From contig CAAFWX010000279.1 in the NCBI GenBank assembly GCA_900766795.1, positions 1 to 6,205 on the forward strand: a stretch of DNA of 6,205 nt. The letters run 5' to 3'. The stretch's first letter is position 1. Every line of letters starts with the position of its first letter. Source of the DNA: Oscillospiraceae bacterium (GTDB lineage Bacteria; Bacillota_A; Clostridia; Oscillospirales; Ruminococcaceae). Both the position numbers and the translations under genes were made by a program. The notes under the pieces were generated by a model, which saw nothing but the letters and a program-made list of their open reading frames with translations, searched no databases and was not told the origin of the DNA. Shown here piece after piece: positions 1-3,949 of this stretch.

Positions 1-1
1 C

Positions 2-223
2 AACAAATACCCCGTAATCGGCGGCAGTAAGCTGCGTTCAACCGCAAAGGTAATGATACTCTCCGTTCCTGCCGACACGGGGCTTACGGTTGAGGGTGTT
101 TTGTCCGTTCTTAATGCAAATGCAAGCGGATACAGCTATTGGGAACGCTCCGACAGCATAAACGGCGGTTATCCTTATCCGAAAAAGATTGATTTTGAGA
201 GCATAACCGCAGAAAGGAAATAA
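2..223 (+). CDS. C-terminal end of an unidentified protein, possibly a surface protein (5' truncated)
   Basis: An open frame enters from the left edge and ends at TAA 221-223, giving the last 73 residues. The tail contains Y-S-Y-W-E-R-S-D-S-I-N-G-G-Y-P-Y-P-K, and this W...(I/V)N-G-G-Y-P pattern resembles the closing strand of repeat units in secreted Gram-positive surface proteins (GLUG-like repeats). That match is from memory and is not proof. No LPXTG sorting signal or C-terminal membrane anchor is visible, so if it is a surface protein it is not sortase-anchored at this end. The next gene starts three bases after this stop and its ribosome binding site lies inside the last codons of this one, so the two are probably co-transcribed and translationally coupled. 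The main body of the protein is outside the window and the function is unknown. Confidence 0.6.
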   Translation, partial: NKYPVIGGSKLRSTAKVMILSVPADTGLTVEGVLSVLNANASGYSYWERSDSINGGYPYPKKIDFESITAERK

Positions 224-229
224 AATATT
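212..229 (+). promoter_or_regulatory. Ribosome binding site and ATT start codon of the SpoVG fusion gene
   Basis: AGAAAGGA at 211-218 lies 8 bases before ATT at 227-229, which is followed by codons for A-E-E-N-K. The frame is open from the TAA at 221-223 onward and contains no ATG, GTG or TTG before TTG 275. That TTG has no Shine-Dalgarno sequence in front of it. Starting there would remove W-R-V-Y-V-I-P-D, which reads as the first strand of the domain. One base change (ATT to ATG) would give a standard start, so ATT is either a rare working start, a damaged start or a sequencing error. Confidence 0.55.
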
Positions 230-1537
230 GCAGAAGAAAACAAACAGGATTGGCGGGTATATGTAATTCCCGATTTGCGAACGTGGTCTTTTCCTAAAGA
301 GGGCGTACCGCAATCGAAAATCGAGTATTACAACTCTTTTGAAGAAGCTAAAAAGCGTTTTGATGAACTCCGAAAAGCTCCCTATAATTCGGAAAAGGCT
401 CTCGGAAATGACGGTCAGCCCTCCGCACGGCTCACATTAGGCGTTGAACGAGGAAACGCTGCTTTTGATATTCTTCACGTCCGTGGTGGCGAAAATGTGC
501 TTGTTGATGACTTTACACGGCACAGCGAATTGTCGAAAGACAGCAGTTTATTGGCGATTATCCGCAAGACTGCTGCCGAAATCGGCTATGACAAGGTAAA
601 CAGCTATCCTCTTTTGGAGAACGGGAGATATGGCGAACCCTCATTTGTCCCGTTCGATAAATGGGCGGCTGAAAATAAACAATTCAATTTAACAGGAGGA
701 AGAAAAATGGAACACAACACAACATTCGAGGTATCGTCTATCTCAAAAATCGACAACGGAGGCAGCGTTAAGGCTCTTGCCAACGTTGTAATCAACGGTG
801 AGCTTGCTGTTCGTGGCGTAAAGGTTATGGAGGGCGAAAAGGGCGCTTTCGTTGCTATGCCGAGTAAGAAGATGGGCGCAGATTACGCAGATGTAGCCTT
901 TCCTATTACAAAAGAAGCGAGAGAAGCCCTTAATAATGCCGTAATGAAAAGCTATGAGCAGCTCAAGGCTTCGCCCGAAAAGACAATCAAAAATGATGTT
1001 CCTACCGCAGACCACGCTACTTCATCGGTAAGCGTTTCACTCAAGGCGGTAGATAAGAACAACCTGAAAGCCGCAGGACAGATAACCCTTGACGGCTGCT
1101 TCGTGGTAAGGGACGTTAAGGTGCTGACAGGCAGCGAGAACAAGCCCTTTGTATCAATGCCGTCCTATCAGACGCAGACGGGAGATTACGCACAGTACGC
1201 TCTCCCCATTACAAAGGAATTTCACGAAAAACTTGAAAAAGCCGTTATCGGCAATTACCACTCCCTCGGCAAGACCGAATACAAGGGCGTAAAGTATGCG
1301 GAACTTGGTGACAAGAACGATATTGCTCACCTGCCGAAGCAGAACAATAAGTTTGCGGAGCAGCTTATGGCGGCGCTTGACAAGGCTGGTATTAAATATC
1401 AGGCGAGGGTTGAGGATATGACCTCTATTTCCGTACACAAGTCTGATATGCCGAGAGTTACGGATATTAAGAACGAGCTTGTTAAGACGCTCAACCCCGA
1501 AAAGCAGACTAACTCTGCTCCGAAGCATAAAAGATAA
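227..1537 (+). CDS. Fusion protein with two SpoVG domains and an unnamed N-terminal domain
   Basis: The product is 436 residues from ATT 227, or 420 from TTG 275. Residues 1-150 form a domain I cannot name; it has conserved-looking stretches (Y-Y-N-S-F-E-E-A-K-K-R-F-D-E-L-R; V-D-D-F-T-R) and recalls first genes of Clostridia conjugative-element operons. Residues 161-245 form a SpoVG domain with the family pattern: V-V-I-N-G-E-L-A-V-R-G-V-K-V-M-E-G, then A-M-P-S-K-K and F-P-I-T-K-E-A-R. Residues 266-345 are a second, more diverged copy (V-V-R-D-V-K-V-L, S-M-P-S-Y, P-I-T-K-E-F). Residues 363-436 are a small alpha/beta region with a basic, lysine-rich tail. SpoVG proteins are small nucleic-acid-binding regulators in Firmicutes and Borrelia, usually about 85-100 aa with one domain, so a tandem pair fused to another domain is unusual. 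The linker (residues 154-160) is a translated Shine-Dalgarno region, which points to a recent fusion of two genes. Nucleic-acid binding is inferred; the exact role is unknown. Confidence 0.8.
   Translation: MAEENKQDWRVYVIPDLRTWSFPKEGVPQSKIEYYNSFEEAKKRFDELRKAPYNSEKALGNDGQPSARLTLGVERGNAAFDILHVRGGENVLVDDFTRHSELSKDSSLLAIIRKTAAEIGYDKVNSYPLLENGRYGEPSFVPFDKWAAENKQFNLTGGRKMEHNTTFEVSSISKIDNGGSVKALANVVINGELAVRGVKVMEGEKGAFVAMPSKKMGADYADVAFPITKEAREALNNAVMKSYEQLKASPEKTIKNDVPTADHATSSVSVSLKAVDKNNLKAAGQITLDGCFVVRDVKVLTGSENKPFVSMPSYQTQTGDYAQYALPITKEFHEKLEKAVIGNYHSLGKTEYKGVKYAELGDKNDIAHLPKQNNKFAEQLMAALDKAGIKYQARVEDMTSISVHKSDMPRVTDIKNELVKTLNPEKQTNSAPKHKR
694..709 (+). promoter_or_regulatory. Internal consensus Shine-Dalgarno and nested start for a separate double-SpoVG protein
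   Basis: AGGAGGA at 694-700 is followed after 6 bases by ATG 707-709, in frame with the fusion gene. Initiation here would give a 276-aa protein (707-1537) of exactly the two SpoVG domains plus the C-terminal region, beginning M-E-H-N-T-T-F-E-V. This is a far better start signal than the one at the head of the fusion gene. The codon TTA at 689-691, just upstream, is one base from TAA, which suggests that the stop of the former upstream gene was lost. Confidence 0.7.
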
Positions 1538-1547
1538 TTATATCACG

Positions 1548-1624
1548 GTCGGACGCATTTTGCATTGACAGCAAATTGAGCGAAAATTGACGGTTTTCTC
1601 TCAAAAATGCGTCCGACTATTTTT
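1548..1624 (+). terminator. Long nested stem-loop after the SpoVG fusion gene, probable terminator
   Basis: GTCGGACGCATTTT at 1548-1561 pairs perfectly with AAAATGCGTCCGAC at 1604-1617 (14 bp) and is followed by TATTTTTG. A second stem sits within the 42-base loop: GAG-c-GAAAA (1578-1586) with TTTTC-t-CTC (1594-1602). The position just after the stop codon and the T-rich 3' side fit termination of the upstream operon. The loop is long for an intrinsic terminator, so another role such as a protein-bound structure is possible. Confidence 0.55.
1564..1596. repeat. Three tandem 11-bp iterons (ATTGA units)
   Basis: ATTGACAGCAA (1564-1574), ATTGAGCGAAA (1575-1585) and ATTGACGGTTT (1586-1596) are three directly adjacent 11-bp units. 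They share ATTGA at positions 1-5 and G at position 8; units 1 and 2 agree at 8 of 11 bases. The 11-bp period puts the ATTGA cores on nearly the same face of the helix, as in binding sites for a multimeric regulator. They lie in the loop of the stem-loop at 1548-1617, upstream of the promoter at 1628. Which protein binds is unknown. Confidence 0.45.
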
Positions 1625-1627
1625 GTG

Positions 1628-1656
1628 TTGAAATTTTGGTCTGCTTGTGATATAAT
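1628..1656 (+). promoter_or_regulatory. Sigma-A promoter with extended -10 for the 109-aa gene
   Basis: TTGAAA (1628-1633), a 17-base spacer and TATAAT (1651-1656), with TGA directly before the -10 giving the extended TGn motif. This is close to the consensus. Transcription should begin near 1663, leaving a leader of about 50 bases. That start point rules out ATG codons at 1607 and 1657 as the gene's start. Confidence 0.8.
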
Positions 1657-1675
1657 GAATAAGACGGGTGATAAT

Positions 1676-1697
1676 CTGCCCGACAAATCGGAATTTG
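1676..1697 (+). repeat. Copy 1 of a 22-bp dispersed repeat in the leader of the 109-aa gene
   Basis: The 22 bases beginning CTGCCCGACA match 3450-3471 at 20 of 22 positions (differences at positions 11 and 19). Each copy holds the small palindrome CCGA-4 nt-TCGG. This copy lies in the transcribed leader just before the ribosome binding site at 1699-1706; the other lies downstream of the antiporter. Confidence 0.55.
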
Positions 1698-1711
1698 CAG
1701 AGGTGATATAC

Positions 1712-2041
1712 ATGGCAAAACATGAGTTTGGAATTATGATGGATGCTCCTCAGCAGGGCAAACGATATGACGAATATGAACCGTGGGAATACGCCTGCAT
1801 TTCTGTTGATGATAAAGATTTAGAGGGTACTGTTGAAAGGCTTACCTCCGCTGATTTCTATTGGCATACGCTTTCTGCCAAAGGCAAGGGGCTTGCATAT
1901 TGTGGTGTTACACTTGTTCCGCCTTGTTCGCTAAAGATATTTATTGATGTCATTGCTGATATTCCTGAGTTGTGCGATTTAAAGAAACTGTTAGAAAAGG
2001 CATTGGACAAAAATAAATGGGTTATTCATTACGGAATCTGA
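1712..2041 (+). CDS. Conserved-looking hypothetical protein, 109 aa
   Basis: The start is ATG 1712 with AGAGGTGA at 1699-1706, five bases before it. Upstream in-frame ATGs are rejected because they lie in the terminator stem or at the transcription start. The product begins M-A-K-H-E-F-G-I-M-M-D-A-P and ends K-W-V-I-H-Y-G-I. It contains R-Y-D-E-Y-E-P, a stretch Y-W-H-T-L and G-L-A-Y-C-G-V-T-L-V-P-P, suggesting a small compact cytoplasmic alpha/beta protein. No signal peptide or membrane segment is visible. I recognise the style of a widespread small uncharacterised Firmicutes family but cannot assign a Pfam name or function. It has its own strong promoter, so it is an independent unit, probably monocistronic before the antiporter segment was placed behind it. 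The stop TGA 2039-2041 overlaps the first bases of the left direct repeat. Confidence 0.8.
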   Translation: MAKHEFGIMMDAPQQGKRYDEYEPWEYACISVDDKDLEGTVERLTSADFYWHTLSAKGKGLAYCGVTLVPPCSLKIFIDVIADIPELCDLKKLLEKALDKNKWVIHYGI

Positions 2042-2067
2042 TTAGCAACAACTTCCCATTTATCAAG
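2040..2067 (+). repeat. Left copy of the outer direct repeat bracketing the antiporter segment
   Basis: GATTAGCAACAACTTCCCAT and the following bases to 2067 match 3561-3587 with one single-base gap and two substitutions. Read on the minus strand, both copies contain codons for L-D-K-W-E-(V/F)-V, so they may derive from the same older coding sequence. The repeats lie about 1.5 kb apart and enclose the antiporter and the double-hairpin element. Confidence 0.6.
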
Positions 2068-2102
2068 TACATTACAAACCGTGCGAAGTTTCTGCCGTAG
2101 TG

Positions 2103-2164
2103 GTGACGAGTAAGGGAAATTAGTGAATAATAAATAAGAGTGAATAAACAAAAACTATTCACTA
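2103..2164 (+). promoter_or_regulatory. Possible weak promoter and alternative hairpins before the antiporter
   Basis: GTGACG (2103-2108), 17 bases and AATAAT (2126-2131) form a weak promoter candidate. TAGTGAATA (2121-2129) and AGTGAATA (2139-2146) can each pair with TATTCACTA (2156-2164), so two stems compete for the same right arm. The near stem has a 9-base loop, and both lie in the leader 30-75 bases before the start codon. A role in expression control is inference; the repeats could equally be leftovers of a dispersed AT-rich repeat. Confidence 0.35.
2121..2136 (+). repeat. Left copy of the inner direct repeat flanking the antiporter
   Basis: TAGTGAATAATAAATA here and TAGTGAATAATGAATA at 3406-3421 differ at one base in 16. 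The right copy begins with the antiporter's stop codon. Together with the outer repeats this frames the antiporter gene symmetrically. Confidence 0.55.
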
Positions 2165-2196
2165 AATCAATTAAAAAATTTTTGGGAGATGTAAAG

Positions 2197-3408
2197 ATGC
2201 TTTTTTTGAGATGGCTTTGTGTACTGGCGGCGGCATTTATTGCGGGCAAGCTGATAGCAAAGCTGAAAATGCCCTCCATACTTGGCTGGCTGATAGTTGG
2301 TATGATACTGGGGCCTCACGCTGTGGGACTTATGCCGCAGGAGGTCATTGACTCACAATGGTACAAACTTGTAATTACATGGATGCAGTGTGCCTTTGGA
2401 CTTATGCTCGGCACGGAGCTTATCTGGAAGAAGATAAAAAGCTACGGCAAGGCGCTGATCGTAACGACCCTTACACAATCTCTCGGTACATTTATATTCG
2501 TATCGTTGGTATTTGGCGTGATTTTTTATTTTACCGGAGTACCTGTTTACCTTGCGTTCGCCTTTGGCGGAATCGCATTGGCAACCGCTCCCGCACCTGC
2601 CCTGTCTATCGTGCAGGAGTTCCACACATCGGGACCTGTCACTGACACGCTTATCCCCATGGCAGTGCTGGACGATATTGTTGGCATAGCCGTATTTTTT
2701 ACGGTAAACTCCTTTATTGCACGCACCGTATCGGGCGGCACCGTTCCGCTTTATATGATACCTGTGATGATATTCCTGCCCGTTATTATCGGCGCTGTTG
2801 TGGGATTTTTGGCTGGCAAGATACTGCAAAAGAACATGGGCAAGGTAGGCACAATGGCAGTGCTTTTGGGCGGTATTACATTGACGGCTGCCATCGGACT
2901 TATCCTTAACAAGACGGTGTTCACCAATATCGCCCTGAATTATATGCTTATGGGCGTGGCATTTTCCGCCGTATTCTCAAATATGCTCACGGAGGACAGA
3001 CTGGACGGACTGGTGAACATGTTCCACCCTGTGCTGGCAGTCAGCCTGTTGGCGGCAATTGTTGACCTTGGTGCGCCCTTGGATTATCACCTTATCCTGG
3101 GAGCAGGTCTGTATACTTTTGTTTACATTGTATCACGCATTATCGGCAAATACGGCGGTGCAAGGATAGGTGCCAATCTTACAAAAATGCCTGACACGGT
3201 ACAGAAATTCCTCGGTCTGACTCTGCTGCCCCATTCGGGCGTTTCCTTGGTTTTCACGGGTATCATCAGCTCCGTGCTTGCGACATCGGAGCCTGAACTT
3301 GCTGCGATAGTAACGGGTACGATAGCGGCTGCTGCGGTCATTAACGAGATAATCGCTGTAATTGCTGCGAAAAAGGGCTTTGAGCTTGCGGGGGAAATAA
3401 AGAAATAG
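2197..3408 (+). CDS. Cation/proton antiporter, CPA2 family membrane domain
   Basis: The product is 403 residues and almost entirely hydrophobic, with about a dozen transmembrane segments. The start is ATG 2197, with GGGAGA at 2184-2189 seven bases before it; the longer GTG frame from 2140 adds a polar stretch that overlaps the leader hairpins. CPA2 marks visible are L-K-M-P-S-I-L-G-W-L-I-V-G-M-I-L-G-P near the N-terminus, an A-T-A-P-A-P-A segment at 129-135, and L-D-D at 158-160. The paired aspartates D159-D160 sit where Na+/H+ exchangers of the NapA/NhaA type bind their ions, which predicts electrogenic Na+(or K+)/H+ exchange in the cytoplasmic membrane. A late L-L-P-H-S-G-V-S-L-V-F motif also fits. 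There is no C-terminal TrkA-type nucleotide-binding domain, so it is not a full KefB/C-type regulated channel. It is bracketed by direct repeats and its role is unrelated to its neighbours, so it looks like cargo. The ion and direction are not proven. Confidence 0.85.
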   Translation: MLFLRWLCVLAAAFIAGKLIAKLKMPSILGWLIVGMILGPHAVGLMPQEVIDSQWYKLVITWMQCAFGLMLGTELIWKKIKSYGKALIVTTLTQSLGTFIFVSLVFGVIFYFTGVPVYLAFAFGGIALATAPAPALSIVQEFHTSGPVTDTLIPMAVLDDIVGIAVFFTVNSFIARTVSGGTVPLYMIPVMIFLPVIIGAVVGFLAGKILQKNMGKVGTMAVLLGGITLTAAIGLILNKTVFTNIALNYMLMGVAFSAVFSNMLTEDRLDGLVNMFHPVLAVSLLAAIVDLGAPLDYHLILGAGLYTFVYIVSRIIGKYGGARIGANLTKMPDTVQKFLGLTLLPHSGVSLVFTGIISSVLATSEPELAAIVTGTIAAAAVINEIIAVIAAKKGFELAGEIKK

Positions 3409-3421
3409 TGAATAATGAATA
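3406..3421 (+). repeat. Right copy of the inner direct repeat, including the antiporter stop codon
   Basis: TAGTGAATAATGAATA matches 2121-2136 at 15 of 16 bases. Its first three bases are the antiporter's TAG stop, so the coding frame ends exactly at the repeat edge. Confidence 0.55.
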
Positions 3422-3449
3422 GTTTATGGGGGCGATTTTTTATTGAGAA

Positions 3450-3471
3450 CTGCCCGACATATCGGAAGTTG
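3450..3471 (+). repeat. Copy 2 of the 22-bp dispersed repeat
   Basis: It begins CTGCCCGACA and matches 1676-1697 at 20 of 22 positions. Just inside its right end, GGAAGTTGTT (3464-3473) is the reverse complement of AACAACTTCC in the left outer repeat (2047-2056), a further sign that the non-coding DNA here is built from related pieces. Confidence 0.5.
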
Positions 3472-3487
3472 TTTGATTTGCAATATT

Positions 3488-3560
3488 TTGTAGGGGACGG
3501 GTTTCCCGTCCCGATTTAACCCATTCGGTACAAACGGGACGGGAAACCCGTCCCCTACAA
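3488..3560. repeat. 73-bp double-hairpin element with perfect 26-bp inverted arms
   Basis: The arms at 3488-3513 and 3535-3560 are perfect reverse complements separated by 21 bases. Each arm is itself a hairpin: GGGACGGG-TTT-CCCGTCCC in the left and GGGACGGG-AAA-CCCGTCCC in the right. The element can thus form one long stem or two short hairpins. It codes for nothing and is much more GC-rich than its surroundings. It resembles small REP- or MITE-type repeats that are multicopy in gut Firmicutes genomes. No T-tract follows it, so it is not a classical terminator, although it could stabilise the 3' end of the antiporter mRNA. Confidence 0.75.
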
Positions 3561-3587
3561 GATTACAACAAATTCCCATTTATCGAG
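3561..3587 (+). repeat. Right copy of the outer direct repeat
   Basis: GATTACAACAAATTCCCATT and the following bases to 3587 match 2040-2067 with one gap and two substitutions. The copy begins one base after the double-hairpin element ends, so that element and the antiporter both lie between the two outer copies. Confidence 0.6.
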
Positions 3588-3620
3588 CAGATGAAATAAA
3601 CAATTAAACAAGAAAATACA

Positions 3621-3648
3621 AGCAGTCGAGAAGTCGGCTGCTTTTTTT
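3621..3648 (+). terminator. Intrinsic terminator
   Basis: AGCAGTC (3621-3627) pairs with GGCTGCT (3636-3642), with one G-T pair and an 8-base loop, followed by a run of seven T. It could end transcripts from the antiporter, or originally from the 109-aa gene if the antiporter segment was inserted. It ends only about 33 bases before the next start codon, so an attenuator for the 70-aa gene is also possible. Confidence 0.75.
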
Positions 3649-3680
3649 ATATACAAAAATATTTGGAAGGTGGTGATAGA

Positions 3681-3893
3681 ATGGAAATTTCTTTTTTCAA
3701 GGAAGAATACAACCCCGATGTGTATTGCGGAGTGGACAGCACGGATATTAAAATAATTCATCTGGCGATACAGAACGGAAACAAGCTGAAAATTGACACT
3801 AACGGTCGTGTTTTTGATGAAAGCGGTCGCTGGATTGCTGACGGAATGAAGCGTGAAATAGCAAAAAAGGCTCTCAAAGAGGCAAGAACCTGA
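3681..3893 (+). CDS. Small hypothetical protein, 70 aa
   Basis: The start ATG 3681 has AAGGTGG at 3667-3673, seven bases before it. The in-frame TTG at 3663 is part of the leader and is rejected. The sequence begins M-E-I-S-F-F-K-E-E-Y-N-P-D, has a middle stretch K-L-K-I-D-T-N-G-R-V-F-D-E-S-G-R-W-I-A-D, and ends in a basic helix (M-K-R-E-I-A-K-K-A-L-K-E-A-R-T). There are no membrane segments or cysteine motifs beyond a single C. Coding looks real from the strong ribosome binding site, normal codon use and tight fit between the terminator and the next promoter. No clear promoter is visible between the terminator and the gene, so it may depend on read-through. I do not recognise the family. The basic tail could bind nucleic acid or a partner, but that is a guess. 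Confidence 0.7.
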   Translation: MEISFFKEEYNPDVYCGVDSTDIKIIHLAIQNGNKLKIDTNGRVFDESGRWIADGMKREIAKKALKEART

Positions 3894-3902
3894 AAAAAGC
3901 AC

Positions 3903-3931
3903 TTGACTTTTACGCTTTAATGTGATAAACT
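3903..3931 (+). promoter_or_regulatory. Promoter of the large polyvalent protein
   Basis: TTGACT (3903-3908), a 17-base spacer and TAAACT (3926-3931), with TGA before the -10 giving an extended -10. Transcription should begin near 3938, where AAGGAGG (3938-3944) starts, five bases before ATG 3950. The leader would be only about 12 bases and consist almost entirely of the ribosome binding site. The layout (TTGa-17-TGTGA-TA-A-T) is like that of the promoter at 1628-1656. Confidence 0.65.
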
Positions 3932-3949
3932 GTATTTAAGGAGGAAACT

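Larger units (their letters stand above)
1537..1656. repeat. Outer inverted repeat enclosing the terminator-like stem and promoter
   Basis: ATTATATCAC at 1537-1546 is the exact reverse complement of GTGATATAAT at 1647-1656, a 10-bp perfect pair about 100 bases apart. The right copy is the extended -10 box of the promoter at 1628-1656. The left copy therefore presents the same extended -10 sequence on the minus strand, directly at the stop codon of the SpoVG gene. No convincing -35 box goes with that minus-strand copy. Confidence 0.6.
3409..3680. other. Gene-free repeat-rich interval between the antiporter and the 70-aa gene
   Basis: No credible gene is present on either strand. The interval holds, in order, the inner direct repeat, a copy of the 22-bp dispersed repeat (3450-3471), a 73-bp double-hairpin element (3488-3560), the right outer direct repeat (3561-3587) and an intrinsic terminator (3621-3648). 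An open minus-strand frame across 3555-3902 is the shadow of the 70-aa gene and lacks a ribosome binding site. Confidence 0.7.

Noticed and set aside
1154..1528. Minus-strand frames opposite the SpoVG fusion, including a 124-codon one
   Set aside because: They mirror the strongly coding plus strand and show no ribosome binding site or recognisable domain.
1565..1592. TTGACA (1565-1570) and TTGACG (1587-1592) as -35 boxes
   Set aside because: No -10 box lies 16-18 bases downstream of either; they are better explained as parts of the ATTGA iterons.
1537..1656. CRISPR-like array
   Set aside because: The three 11-bp units are directly adjacent, with no spacers and no cas genes nearby.
1607..1711. 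Longer start (ATG 1607 or ATG 1657) for the 109-aa gene
   Set aside because: ATG 1607 is in the terminator stem and upstream of the -35 box, and ATG 1657 precedes the likely transcription start; neither has a ribosome binding site, while ATG 1712 has a good one.
2140..2196. GTG start at 2140 for the antiporter
   Set aside because: The extra residues are polar and AT-driven, overlap the leader hairpins and lack a ribosome binding site; ATG 2197 has GGGAGA correctly spaced and starts at the first membrane segment.
2022..2279. Minus-strand frame crossing the left outer repeat
   Set aside because: It has no ribosome binding site, overlaps the antiporter start and the end of the 109-aa gene, and I recognise no family. 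A decayed coding remnant under the repeats remains possible but unsupported.
3488..3560. The double-hairpin element as the antiporter's intrinsic terminator
   Set aside because: No T-tract follows either hairpin on either strand; the terminator with a T-tract is at 3621-3648.
3555..3902. 115-codon minus-strand frame
   Set aside because: It crosses the terminator and the 70-aa gene in antisense and has no ribosome binding site.
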